58,560 nt of DNA. It comes from Chloroflexota bacterium (GTDB lineage: Bacteria; Chloroflexota; Dehalococcoidia; Lucifugimonadales; UBA3495). The DNA is taken from assembly GCA_002721995.1 (NCBI GenBank), contig PBMF01000015.1:6815-65374 (forward strand), given 5' to 3'. Within the stretch, counting starts at the first letter, position 1; every line of letters starts with the position of its first letter. Below the pieces are notes generated by a model, which did not search any database, was not told where the DNA came from, and saw only the letters and a list, made by a program, of their open reading frames with translations. The position numbers were made by a program, and so were the translations under genes. This document shows positions 36,142-44,490 of the stretch, piece after piece.

Positions 36142-36251
36142 GTAGGGTTCTAGTCCGATTCCCTCCGCTGGCATTACCCAGTTCAGGTTCGCAAGGGTCG
36201 GTGGCAGTGGACGGCCTCCCTCTCAGCCCGGCTAATCCGAGCTCCCCTACG
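36142..36251 (-). promoter_or_regulatory. TPP riboswitch (THI element)
   Basis: The minus strand carries the conserved TPP aptamer pieces in order: GGGCTGAGAGGGA, ACCCTTGCGAACCTGA, CTGGGTAATGCCAGCG and GGAGGGAA. Closing stem P1 is GTAGGG (36251 side) with CCCTAC (36147-36142). It controls the thiZ-thiX-thiY-GYD-tenA operon through the terminator at 36129-36094. Confidence 0.96.
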
Positions 36252-36413
36252 TGCCTAGATGTCCCGAATTTTTAAGCGGGGGCCGTGCCCCCTTTTGTGC
36301 AGGGGCATTATAGGGTTGGGCCGAAAATGGTGTCAACATCTTTCAGCTTCGGACAGGCATGGGCCGGCCTGCGCCGCCACGCCTGCGGATGGACACAAAT
36401 TTCTTGACAATGA

Positions 36414-36443
36414 ATCTGCGCCCGCCATACAATTCCGCCCAAC
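36414..36443 (+). promoter_or_regulatory. Promoter of the HMGL-like gene
   Basis: A perfect TTGACA (36414-36419), 18 bases, TACAAT (36438-36443). Transcription would begin near 36450, divergent from the thiamine operon. Confidence 0.8.
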
Positions 36444-36551
36444 AAGGGGCTGCTTCGGAAAGGCCCCCGGCTCCCACGCCCCATATCGATATGAGGCCCG
36501 GTTAACCCCCGGATTTACCGATTTAGACACGCCCTAATTAAGGAGGCCCCA

Positions 36552-37736
36552 ATGGCAGATTGGCCAACGGTTAAATACAAGGAAGAGGGCATGCGTGAAG
36601 GCATGCAGATCGAAGACGCCAATATCTCGGTGGCGGACAAGGTCAAGCTGCTGGACGCCCTTTCCGAGACCGGTCTAAACCAGATCGTGGTCGGCTCCTT
36701 CGTCAGTCCCAAGTGGACCCCCCAGATGGAGCGCATCGACGAGATCGTAACCCAGTTCACCCCCAAGCCTGGCGTCACCTACACCGCCCTGGCCCTGAAC
36801 TCCCGGGGTGTGGAGCGCGCCCGGGCCTATTCTCCCCCGCTGACCATCGAGCGGGACGGCTATCCCCGCCTGACCTGCCACATGTGCGACGTGTTCGTTC
36901 GCCGCAACACCAACCGGTCCCAGATGGCCGAGATGGAGCGGTGGCCCCAGATCGTGGCCCAGGCCCAGGAACTGAATATCAAAGAGGCCGGCATCGGCAC
37001 CAACGCCAGCTGGGGCTCCAACTTCATGGGTGAGTTCCCCGTGGACGCCCTCATGACCATGTTGGAAAAGCAGCACAGCATGTGGGACGAGGTCGGAATC
37101 GACGTCCGCAGCGTCTCCATGGGCGACCCCATGAGCCACTGCACGCCGGCAAAGGTGGAAGAGAGCGTTTACCGGGTCAAGGAAAAGTGGCCCGAGGTCA
37201 ACCACATCCGCCTGCACCTGCACAACGGCCGCAACATGGCCATCGCCTCGGCCTACGCCGCCATGCGCACCCTGGGCCCCGACGACACGTTGGAGCTGGA
37301 CGGCACCATTGGCGGGTTCGGCGGCTGCCCCTACTGCGGCAACGGCCGCGCCACCGGCATGGCCCCCACCGAAGACCTGCTGCACATGATGGAAGACATG
37401 GGCATCCCCACCGGCGTGGACATCGACAAGCTGATCGACTGCGTCTGGATGGCCGAGGACATCATGGGCAGGGAACTCTACGGGCACGTCTCCAAGGCCG
37501 GCCCCCGGCCCAAGACCGTAGACAAGCTCTACGACATGAACGCTCCTTTCGTGGAGACCATGGAACAGGCCAAGCACTTCAAGAAGGGCCCCGAGGTCTA
37601 CGAAGGCGGCATCTACCCCTACAACGAGCCCATCACCAGCCCCTACCGGGACCGGGTCGAAGAGGGTACTCCCGCCTACGACGGTCCCAGCGGCGACTTC
37701 CCCTGGAAGCAGGACTGGTTCCCCGCCAAGGACTAA
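36552..37736 (+). CDS. HMGL-like / pyruvate carboxyltransferase-family protein
   Basis: A 394-residue DRE-TIM metallolyase-type protein. It has EEGMREGMQIEDANIS in place of the LRDGxQ start, NQIVVGSFVSPKW like the IEVGSFVSPKW of HMG-CoA lyase, HLHLHNGRNMAIASAYAA as the metal-binding HxH strand, and GTIGGFGGCPYCGNGRATG matching the GIGGxxGCP signature. A lyase or aldol-type enzyme for an acyl-CoA or keto acid is likely; the exact substrate is not clear. AGGAGG lies just before the ATG. It has its own strong promoter and a terminator, so it is a single-gene unit. Confidence 0.87.
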   Translation: MADWPTVKYKEEGMREGMQIEDANISVADKVKLLDALSETGLNQIVVGSFVSPKWTPQMERIDEIVTQFTPKPGVTYTALALNSRGVERARAYSPPLTIERDGYPRLTCHMCDVFVRRNTNRSQMAEMERWPQIVAQAQELNIKEAGIGTNASWGSNFMGEFPVDALMTMLEKQHSMWDEVGIDVRSVSMGDPMSHCTPAKVEESVYRVKEKWPEVNHIRLHLHNGRNMAIASAYAAMRTLGPDDTLELDGTIGGFGGCPYCGNGRATGMAPTEDLLHMMEDMGIPTGVDIDKLIDCVWMAEDIMGRELYGHVSKAGPRPKTVDKLYDMNAPFVETMEQAKHFKKGPEVYEGGIYPYNEPITSPYRDRVEEGTPAYDGPSGDFPWKQDWFPAKD

Positions 37737-37763
37737 CCAGCCAGGGTTTTCTTCGGAACCGAC

Positions 37764-37797
37764 AAGCGGCCACCCATCTGTGGGCGGCCGCTTTTTT
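37764..37797 (+). terminator. Terminator after the HMGL-like gene
   Basis: AAGCGGCC (37764-37771) with GGCCGCTT (37786-37793), extended by CCCA/TGGG inside, then TTTTTT. Confidence 0.9.
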
Positions 37798-37837
37798 GTT
37801 CTTGGGAGTTGGTGAGTTTGGAGCGCCTCCTCCATCC

Positions 37838-37915
37838 TAACCTTCCCCCGCAGGCGGGGGAAGGGACTGCCCTCTCCCCCGGCCACGGGGGAGAGTTAGA
37901 GAGGGGGCCGCTTTT
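37838..37915. repeat. CCCCCGC-GCGGGGG palindromic repeat pair
   Basis: CTTCCCCCGCAGGCGGGGGAAG (two arms of CTTCCCCCGC and GCGGGGGAAG) is followed by CTCTCCCCC...GGGGGAGAG and TTAGAGAGGGGG. Related copies lie at 46070-46105, 46146-46190 and 53658-53695, always in intergenic DNA. Confidence 0.75.
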
Positions 37916-38028
37916 CGCACAAACCATCTCTCCCGGAAGAAACCGCACACCCGGTAGCTCACCAACCATCCTGGGTGCTACCATGTCGCCACTTTCATGC
38001 CCCGCCGAGAAAATAAGGAGGCCCAGTA

Positions 38029-38613
38029 ATGGCCGCAACCAACCCCACAGACCCCAATAAGATTCGTCTGACTGGAGAAAATTCCTTCATCCGGCTGGCC
38101 GACCCCAGAACCAAGGAGGAGACCAGCAGGGCCAGTCACTGGCGGGTGTGGTTGTCGCCCGGGGGAGCGGGACACGTCTTGTTTTTGCGCAGCGATGCCA
38201 CCGACGGCCAGGTGCGCATCTACTCCGACAACATCGCCCTGGCCCGCTGGCTCCAGGACGAGATTGAACGCCTGCTTCACGAGGAGTTCGCGGACCAGAC
38301 CATGCAGATCATCGACGCCGAATTCACCCGCAAGGGTGACACTCAGAACTTCTGGACCGAGACCATAGAGAGCGACGACGAGACCATCGCCATGACCTGG
38401 TACGAGTTCATGGAGCCCTACATGCTGGTGGTGCCCGCCGGCAGCGCTTCAGGCCGGCCCCACGGGGTTTACAGCTGCTTCATACCGGCCCGGAAGGCCC
38501 AACTGACCATAAATGGGGAGGTGGCGTCGGGGGACGTAACCCACGACCGTCGGGGCGACAAGGACAGCAGTTCCGCCTGCCTGGCCCTCAGCGAGACCTG
38601 GGTCAGGCCGTAG
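38029..38613 (+). CDS. Conserved-looking protein of unknown function, 194 aa
   Basis: I do not recognise a family. The protein is soluble, without signal peptide or membrane segment, and alternates short strands (HWRVWLSPGGAGHVLFLRS, QVRIYSDNIALARWLQDEIERLLHEEF) in a way that suggests a beta-rich fold. Acidic patches (TIESDDETIAMTWYEF) and a late cysteine pair are present. AAGGAGG sits eight bases before the ATG, a good start. It lies 290 bases after the HMGL-like gene, with a terminator and palindromic repeats between, and convergent with the acyl-CoA dehydrogenase-like gene, whose stop codon directly abuts. Confidence 0.72.
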   Translation: MAATNPTDPNKIRLTGENSFIRLADPRTKEETSRASHWRVWLSPGGAGHVLFLRSDATDGQVRIYSDNIALARWLQDEIERLLHEEFADQTMQIIDAEFTRKGDTQNFWTETIESDDETIAMTWYEFMEPYMLVVPAGSASGRPHGVYSCFIPARKAQLTINGEVASGDVTHDRRGDKDSSSACLALSETWVRP

Positions 38614-39783
38614 TTACCAGCCCGACGCGTTGGGCGTCAGCCCCATCAGCGCCTGGCCGCCGTACTCGAAGTTGGAGTGCAGGCCCGAGATGTGCTGTCC
38701 GGTGGTGTGGATGTCGCGAAAGATGAGCTCCAGGCGGTTGCCCTCGTGTATGGCGTTGGTGCCGGCCGCGTAGAACAGCATGTCCACAGCCCGGATGGCC
38801 TCGCGGATGGCGTGGGTGATGGCCAGCCTGCCCTGTAACACCAGCGGGCTGATGTCCTCCCGCCCGGCGCAGGAGGCGTCCCAGACGCGGCCCACGGCGT
38901 CCAATAGGTAAGCCCGCGCCCCGCTGATGATGGCTTCCGCCTCGCCCACCGTGGTCTGGATGGGAGCGCGGTCGCGCAGCAATATCGGAGTGGCGGTGGA
39001 GCCGGAACCGGTGGCCATCTCCACAAACAGGTCCATGGCGCCCCGGGCCATCCCCAATGCAGTGCCGGCCACCAATGTCCAGCTTGTCATGGTCACCGAA
39101 CGGGGGTTGTAGTGGGGGCCTTCGGTGGCCGAGGGTTCGTAGAGCAGGCAGGTATGCTCCTGGGGTACGAACTCTTCCTCGATCACCACATCGTTGCTGC
39201 CGGTGCCCCGCATCCCAAGGGTGTGCCAGGTCTTCTCAACGGTGCCGGCGGATGCCGGAACAATCATCATCCTGGTTACGGGCAGGCCCTGTTCGTCTTT
39301 CAGCGGCCCGTTTTTGGCATGGATGTTGCAGTTCAGGACTAGCCAGTTGGCGTGGTCCACGCCGCTCACGTAGTTCCAGCGCCCGCCGATGTTATAACCG
39401 CCGTCCACCTGCACCGCGTTGGCCGTCGGGCGGAAGGAACCGGCGACGCGCAGGTCCAAAGGCTGGCCGAACATCTTGAGCCCCACATCGACAGGGACCC
39501 AGGCCGAATATATGGAGATGGCGCTGGCCACGAAGGAACACCAGCTGACCGACCCGTCGGCCTTGGAGAGCTCCTCCACAGCTTCAAACCCCGTGATGGG
39601 GTCCGTCTCCGGGCCGCCCAGCGTCTTGGGTGTGTAAAGCTGGAACAGGCCTGCTTCGGCCATGGCCTCCACCAAGGAGTCCGGCAGTGTGCACCGGGAC
39701 TGTATCTCATCGCTGGCGGCGCGAATCTGGGGGGCCAATGCCTTGGCGGCGGCCACTGGGTCGTGGGTCTTGGTGCTGGCCAT
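38614..39783 (-). CDS. Acyl-CoA dehydrogenase-like flavoprotein
   Basis: An acyl-CoA dehydrogenase-fold protein of about 389 residues, closer to the HsaA/HpaB-type flavin monooxygenase branch than to true dehydrogenases. It has LYTPKTLGGPETDPITGFEAVEELSKADGSVSWC, GGYNIGGRWNYVSGVDHANW, KTWHTLGMRGTGSNDVVIEE and a C-terminal FRDIHTTGQH segment. Such enzymes oxygenate phenols or other substrates using reduced flavin from a partner, or desulfurise thiophenes. ATG 39783 has GGAGAGAG upstream and is preferred over 39816. No reductase partner is next to it. Confidence 0.88.
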   Translation of the reverse strand: MASTKTHDPVAAAKALAPQIRAASDEIQSRCTLPDSLVEAMAEAGLFQLYTPKTLGGPETDPITGFEAVEELSKADGSVSWCSFVASAISIYSAWVPVDVGLKMFGQPLDLRVAGSFRPTANAVQVDGGYNIGGRWNYVSGVDHANWLVLNCNIHAKNGPLKDEQGLPVTRMMIVPASAGTVEKTWHTLGMRGTGSNDVVIEEEFVPQEHTCLLYEPSATEGPHYNPRSVTMTSWTLVAGTALGMARGAMDLFVEMATGSGSTATPILLRDRAPIQTTVGEAEAIISGARAYLLDAVGRVWDASCAGREDISPLVLQGRLAITHAIREAIRAVDMLFYAAGTNAIHEGNRLELIFRDIHTTGQHISGLHSNFEYGGQALMGLTPNASGW

Positions 39784-39845
39784 TAGCTCTCTCCATTGGG
39801 CGGCTGCTCCGGCCACCCGAGAAGTCGGCTAATTGTAACCAGCAT

Positions 39846-40474
39846 TCAGCCCGATTGCGAGGTACCCTTCCGTTTTAGCTCCGAGCGCACCAGCGCGACA
39901 GCGGCGGAAATGAATCGCAGAGCAAATTCCAGGGCGATGGTGAAGCAGAGGTAGTAGAGTATGGCTTCCCGGTTGTCGTCCGCCTGCTTCAAGACGTCGA
40001 AGGACTCGGATGTCTTGAAGAAGGACACGTTGATGATGAAGATACCGAGCACTGCGAAGGGCAATATCTTGGCCAGGTCCCGGGAGAGGTCTTCGGTTAT
40101 GTAGGCGCTGATGCGGATGGTCCCCACCACCGCCATTGCCACCAGGAGTATGTCGGAGAATGGCCGGTTGGGTGCCAGGAAGGACAGCAGCACGGTGATG
40201 GCGGCGAACCAGAAGAAGGCCACTATGGGAAATACGAACAGGTACTTGGCCTCGTAGAGCACGCTGTGGAGGAAGACCCGGACCGCCCGAAACCGGGCTT
40301 TTCGTATTTGGACAAGTCGAATACGAATACGTCCTTGGAACTGACGAACTGGTAGAACTTGAAGATAAAGACGGCATATACCGACATTCCCAGGATGTAG
40401 ATGATCACCGGTTGTAAGAGGTCGTAGGCTTTGGTGATGTCCAAACCCTCGGGAAAAACATCGTTTATGTCCAT
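39846..40474 (-). pseudogene. Membrane protein gene split by a one-base frameshift
   Basis: Two overlapping frames together give one membrane protein of about 208 residues. The first part (ATG 40474) reads to DLSKYEK; the second resumes as ARFRAVRVFLHSVLYEAKYL and runs to 39846. The switch is at a run of four A on the minus strand (40302-40299); one more A would restore one continuous frame. The protein has about four or five hydrophobic helices (LLQPVIIYILGMSVYAVFIF, FVFPIVAFFWFAAITVLLSF, FAVLGIFIINVSFF). It could be a sequencing or assembly error in a homopolymer, or a real mutation. Function unknown. Confidence 0.78.
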
Positions 40475-40620
40475 AACTCCCCCTCTGCCCTCTGTCCGGA
40501 TAGTCCGGCTATTGGGGCATATCCTGATATGGCCGGTGGGGAATATTCCAGGCTGAACACGGGGGCTTTTGGGGCAGACTGAGTGTCGGGAGGGCGGTGA
40601 GGAAGCCGTGATCGGGGCGT

Positions 40621-41340
40621 TCAGCTGTCCATGGCCAAAACCAGGCCCCAGACGCTTTCGGCCCCGGCATCTTTCAGAGTTTCGGCACAGGCGAAGAGGG
40701 TGCTGCCGGTGGTGGTTACGTCGTCCACCAGGATCACCGACGTGCCCCGGGCTTCCGGCGACGCCTGAAATATGCCGGCCACGTTCGCCCGGCGTTCTTC
40801 ACTGGAGGTGGATTCCACCTGGGGCGGTGAATCCTTCGTCCGTACCAACAGGTCCTGACGCACGGGTATATCAAGCATCTTGCCCGTTTCCTTGGCCAAC
40901 AGGTGGGACTGGTTGTAGCCCCGGCCGCGAAGGCGACGTGGATGAAGGGGGACCGGGACCAGCGCCTGGCCGGGAATCTTGCGGTCCTCCAGATAGTCAG
41001 CCATCAGGCCGCCCAAAACCGGGGCGGCGGCCTTCCATCCTCTATATTTCAGCCGGTGTACGGCCTCTCTAAGGGGACCGTCGAACAGATAGGGGGCGCG
41101 TATTCCGTCAATCTCGTTGGGGTGTTCCAGGCATGGCTCGCATTGGCCGTCGATGCCGGGTTGGGCGCAGATATCGCAGTAAGGCCGCTCCAACCGAGGT
41201 AGGTTACCGGCGCATTGGACGCAGATGACGGAACCTTCTTTTCCGCATCCTAGACAGTTGATCGGAAACAACAAGTCCAGGGCCGCGCGGGCCGTGTCTT
41301 TGACGGCGGCCCGTATCCTCGAAGAGGCTAGCTCAGGCAC
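40621..41340 (-). CDS. ComF-family phosphoribosyltransferase-like protein
   Basis: A 239-residue ComF/GntX-type protein. The N-terminus has a four-cysteine zinc ribbon, CLGCGKEGSVICVQC, and a second CDICAQPGIDGQCEPC. The C-terminus has the PRPP-binding motif VILVDDVTTTGSTLFACA. ComFC proteins support DNA uptake in competent bacteria, though many genomes carry them without known competence. LVPVPLHPRRLRGRGYNQSHLLA is highly typical of the family. It stands alone in the window. Confidence 0.94.
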   Translation of the reverse strand: MPELASSRIRAAVKDTARAALDLLFPINCLGCGKEGSVICVQCAGNLPRLERPYCDICAQPGIDGQCEPCLEHPNEIDGIRAPYLFDGPLREAVHRLKYRGWKAAAPVLGGLMADYLEDRKIPGQALVPVPLHPRRLRGRGYNQSHLLAKETGKMLDIPVRQDLLVRTKDSPPQVESTSSEERRANVAGIFQASPEARGTSVILVDDVTTTGSTLFACAETLKDAGAESVWGLVLAMDS

Positions 41341-41419
41341 GAATCGCGCCTGTTTTGGATGAATGAACGGTCACTACTGCAAGCAGTCTGCTTGAAGAAT
41401 CGAGTTTTCATAACGAGGC

Positions 41420-41448
41420 TTGACCGGAGCACGGAGGCTGATTAACAT
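41420..41448 (+). promoter_or_regulatory. Possible promoter of an orphan short transcript
   Basis: TTGACC (41420-41425), 17 bases, TAACAT (41443-41448). The only thing downstream on this strand is the strong terminator at 41489. Confidence 0.45.
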
Positions 41449-41454
41449 AATCAT

Positions 41455-41528
41455 ATAGGCTGAATTGAAAACTCTCCTATCTCCCAACGCTCCACTTGGA
41501 CGATCCTTCCGAGTGGAGCAATTTTTTT
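41455..41528 (+). ncRNA. Candidate small RNA of about 75 nt
   Basis: A short unit with a -35/-10 pair upstream and a strong intrinsic terminator at its end, in a gap between two minus-strand genes with no plus-strand gene to terminate. It does not match a family I know. Confidence 0.3.
41489..41528 (+). terminator. Strong orphan terminator
   Basis: GCTCCACT (41489-41496) pairs perfectly with AGTGGAGC (41512-41519), followed by AATTTTTTT. The T run faces the plus strand, where no gene precedes it. Confidence 0.78.
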
Positions 41529-41547
41529 GCCAGGTTTCGTCGCTGTT

Positions 41548-42039
41548 CTAGCCCAAGCCGTTCTGCCAGCGCCCCAAAATGTCCCGGTCCCGGGGAAATG
41601 CCAGTTCGGGCAGTTGGTCCACGCTGAAGTAACCAACCTCCAAGGCTTCCGGCCCGGCCTTTAGAGTGCCTCCCGTCTCACGGGCGGTGTAGGCGGCCAC
41701 CATCACTGGGTTGCCCGACTCGGAATACAGGCCCAAAAGCTCCCCCACTTCCACTTCCAAACCCGTTTCCTCCCATACCTCGCGGGCGGCGGCGCCTTCG
41801 ACGACTTCGCCCCGGTCCACGTAGCCGCCGGGCAGACCCCACAGACCATAGCCGACATCGGTGCCCCGGCGGATCATGAGGACTTTCCCCTCCCTGGGGA
41901 CGATGCATATGACCGCCACCTTGGGGTCGTAAAACACGATGCGGTTGCAGCTTGAACATACTGGACGCTCCCGGCCGAAGACCTCCTTGACCTCCAGAGC
42001 GGCGGCGCACGCTGGGCAGAATCTGTCCTGTTGGGTCAA
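41548..42039 (-). CDS. Nudix hydrolase with zinc ribbon
   Basis: A 163-residue Nudix protein. The N-terminal zinc ribbon has CPAC and CSSC (residues about 8-34), as in NADH pyrophosphatase-like proteins. The Nudix box is GGYVDRGEVVEGAAAREVWEETGLEV, intact with its REVWEE core. It may hydrolyse a nucleotide diphosphate such as NADH or an oxidised nucleotide; the characteristic SQPWPFPxS motif of NudC is absent, so NADH is not assured. It has its own upstream region shared with the divergent membrane protein gene. Confidence 0.92.
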   Translation of the reverse strand: MTQQDRFCPACAAALEVKEVFGRERPVCSSCNRIVFYDPKVAVICIVPREGKVLMIRRGTDVGYGLWGLPGGYVDRGEVVEGAAAREVWEETGLEVEVGELLGLYSESGNPVMVAAYTARETGGTLKAGPEALEVGYFSVDQLPELAFPRDRDILGRWQNGLG

Positions 42040-42093
42040 AACTCTCCTGTGGCTGGCAGGGGGTTGGGTTTTCTGGGGCCGAGCCCTGCTGAT

Positions 42094-42099
42094 TATAAT
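42094..42099 (+). promoter_or_regulatory. -10 box for the divergent membrane protein gene
   Basis: TATAAT on the plus strand 55 bases after the Nudix start codon. No clear -35. It places the transcript start near 42106, which argues against translation beginning at 42031. Confidence 0.5.
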
Positions 42100-42174
42100 A
42101 TCCCGTGGTCCAGCCGCCTCGGCCTTGGTGTCAGCGCCGGAATCCGCAGTAATTCGGCTGGAGGAGACCGGAAG

Positions 42175-42753
42175 ATTCAGAGAATCCTAAACCATAGGTC
42201 CTATACAGCCGGACTATTGTTGTCCCTAACCGCGGCGGTGGCCGTGGTGATCATGATGGCCGTCCTGGGAGAGTACACCAAGACCAGGGGCAGAATGCTC
42301 CTAACAGCCCTGGTGTTGGCGGCCTACTTCTTCGTCACCCTGGGGCCCATCACCCTGGCCAAGAACCGGATGGTGCCCGCCATGGCCTGGCTGGCCTACC
42401 TGTTCGGTGGCGCGGCTCTCGTACTGATACTCACGGGCACCTGGGGGACACCCAACTCCGACGCCTTCTGGAAGAGCACCGCCATCGTCACGGCCCTAGG
42501 TCTGGGGCTTGCCTACTTCGCCGTCGTGGACTACGTGCAGGGAGGCGTCACCCGCAACCACGGGAATGTCACATTGGCGGTGGCACTGGCTTTGGTGGCG
42601 GTCGGAATCGCCGCCGGAATCAATTGGCCGCCCTATTGGTGGGTCTTCACCGTCTTCGTGATCTGGTGGCTTGCGGCCGTCTTCATCCCACCGGTCCTGC
42701 TGCTGGCAAGAAGGGTTCAGGGACGCTGGTCCCGCACCAACGCCTCGACCTGA
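42175..42753 (+). CDS. Membrane protein of unknown function
   Basis: A protein of roughly 190 residues with about six transmembrane helices (AGLLLSLTAAVAVVIMMAVL, LLTALVLAAYFFVTLGPITL, AWLAYLFGGAALVLILTG, and others to the end). I do not recognise a family. The start is unclear: the frame reaches 42031, inside the Nudix gene and before the -10 box. GGAGGAGA at 42161-42168 points to a start near 42175-42180, where only ATT or another rare codon is available; a TTG lies at about 42208. The last 37 bases overlap the convergent ribokinase gene. Confidence 0.65.
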   Translation: MQRILNHRSYTAGLLLSLTAAVAVVIMMAVLGEYTKTRGRMLLTALVLAAYFFVTLGPITLAKNRMVPAMAWLAYLFGGAALVLILTGTWGTPNSDAFWKSTAIVTALGLGLAYFAVVDYVQGGVTRNHGNVTLAVALALVAVGIAAGINWPPYWWVFTVFVIWWLAAVFIPPVLLLARRVQGRWSRTNAST

Positions 42754-43652
42754 GCGCGCCGGGGCATGGAGTCCTGGGCCCCCGACTGGGTCACGGCCAA
42801 GGCCCCGGCGGCGGAGGCAAACGTCACCGCCCGTTCGAGGGCCGCTCCCTCGGCCAAAGAGACGGCCAACGCGCCGTTGAAGGCATCTCCCGCCGCCACC
42901 GAGTCCACGGCTTCAATGTCGAAGGGCCGCACCATGCCTCGTTCCTCGCTGTTGGCGTAGTAGGCGCCCTGGGCGCCCAGCTTCACCACCACCAGGCCCA
43001 CTCCCCGCTCCAACAACTGGGAAGCCGCCTGGGCTGCGGACTCTTCATCAGTGACCGGGAACCCCACCAGGGCCTGGGCCTCGGTCTCATTGGGCGTGAT
43101 CACATCGCAGAGGGCGAAGGATTCATCGGGTACCGGCCGCACCGGCCCCGGGTCCAGCATGACCTCGACTCCCTGGGCTTTCGCCGCCCGGGCAACCTCC
43201 AGGGAAAGCTGGATGGAGACCTCCAGTTGCAGCAGCAAGAAGGATGCGCCGGACAGGGCGTTCTTGACGGCCTGGGCTTCCGCTGGGCCGCAGGTATCAT
43301 TGGCCCCCAGCACCTGGGTGATGCAGTTCTGGGCGGTGTCATCGACTCCGATGACAGCTATGCCTGAGCTCACTTCTTGGTTCGTGCCCACGCCGGAAAC
43401 ATCCACCCCCGCCGCCGTCATGCCCTCCAGCAGTTGGGGGCCGAACATGTCGCCGCCGACGCGCCCCACCATCTTGGAGTCGGCGCCCATCCGTGCCACG
43501 GCGACTGCCTGGTTGGCGCCCTTGCCGCCGGCGTAGGTGATGAAGCTGCTGCCCACCACGGTCTCGCCGGGTTGGGGAAACCGGGGCGAATAGGTCACCA
43601 GGTCCATGTTGATGCCGCCCAGGACGACTATTTTCGTCTGCTGTTGGGCCAT
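42717..43652 (-). CDS. rbsK: Ribokinase-like sugar kinase
   Basis: A 311-residue PfkB-family kinase closest to ribokinase. The first signature is AGGKGANQAVAVARMGA, the start is VLGGINMDLVTYSPRFPQPGET, and the second signature is DSVAAGDAFNGALAV. In most ribokinases the latter reads DTTGAGDTF, so the catalytic aspartate is kept but the anion hole has AAGD. Substrate is probably ribose or another pentose or nucleoside. No transporter or rbsD is nearby. Its 3' end overlaps the convergent membrane protein gene by 37 bases. Confidence 0.9.
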   Translation of the reverse strand: MAQQQTKIVVLGGINMDLVTYSPRFPQPGETVVGSSFITYAGGKGANQAVAVARMGADSKMVGRVGGDMFGPQLLEGMTAAGVDVSGVGTNQEVSSGIAVIGVDDTAQNCITQVLGANDTCGPAEAQAVKNALSGASFLLLQLEVSIQLSLEVARAAKAQGVEVMLDPGPVRPVPDESFALCDVITPNETEAQALVGFPVTDEESAAQAASQLLERGVGLVVVKLGAQGAYYANSEERGMVRPFDIEAVDSVAAGDAFNGALAVSLAEGAALERAVTFASAAGALAVTQSGAQDSMPRRAQVEALVRDQRP

Positions 43653-43767
43653 ATCACGCTCGAATCCGGCTCTCGGCGGCTAACACGCTAGCACCGGGGC
43701 CGGCGGTTGGCAATCACTGGCGGTACTTGTCCCGTATCACTCTTGGCGGTTATCCTAGATTGGAACC

Positions 43768-44487
43768 ATGCCTTCGAAAAAGCTCCGGCTGATACATACT
43801 TCCGATACCCATCTGGGAGACTCAACCGGCCATCCCCAGTCCACCGACGCGCTGACTTCGGTGGTGGATGCGGTGACCGCCAACAAGGGCGACATGCTCC
43901 TTTTGGTGGGCGACGTATTCGACAACGAACGCGTTTCCGACGAAGTGTTGGAGTGGTTCTGCCAACAGATCGGCCGCACCCAGGCCCCGGCGGTGGTGCT
44001 GCCCGGGAACCACGACCTCATCCACGAGACCTCGGTCTATCACCGCGAGCCCTTCAAGAACGCCCCGGACAACCTCTTCGTCTTCAAAGGGACCGAGGGT
44101 GAATTGCTTTCCTTCCCCGGCCTGGGGATTGACCTTTGGGGGCGGGCCATGCCCATGCACACCCCGCAATTCCGGCCGTTGGAGGGCATGCCCTCACCCG
44201 CTGAGAACAACTGGCTGGTGGCCCTGGCCCACGGCCATTTCCACTTCGCCGAGGACAAAGACGTTAGGTCGTCGCCCATCTTCCCCAACGAGGTTGCCGA
44301 AGCTGGCTGCCACTACCTGGCCCTGGGCCACTGGGACCGCCACGTTGACGTATCCCAGGGCGACACCACCGCCGTCTATTCCGGCTGTCCCTTGGGCCCC
44401 ATCGGCAGTCCCGGAGCTGGCGAGGTGACCGTGGTGGACCTGGACCCCGCCGCCGGTGTGTCCTACCGCCAGGTGGCGATCAACTAG
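43768..44487 (+). CDS. SbcD-like metallophosphoesterase
   Basis: A 239-residue calcineurin-like phosphoesterase. The metal-binding motifs are in order: HTSDTHLGDS (DxH), VGDVFDN (GD), LPGNHDLIHE (GNHD), ALAHGHFH, and ALGHWDRH. It resembles the nuclease domain of SbcD/Mre11 but lacks the capping C-terminal domain of about 150 residues, so it may be a stand-alone phosphodiesterase. It lies far from the sbcC gene at 17900. Whether they work together is open. Confidence 0.88.
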   Translation: MPSKKLRLIHTSDTHLGDSTGHPQSTDALTSVVDAVTANKGDMLLLVGDVFDNERVSDEVLEWFCQQIGRTQAPAVVLPGNHDLIHETSVYHREPFKNAPDNLFVFKGTEGELLSFPGLGIDLWGRAMPMHTPQFRPLEGMPSPAENNWLVALAHGHFHFAEDKDVRSSPIFPNEVAEAGCHYLALGHWDRHVDVSQGDTTAVYSGCPLGPIGSPGAGEVTVVDLDPAAGVSYRQVAIN

Positions 44488-44490
44488 CAC

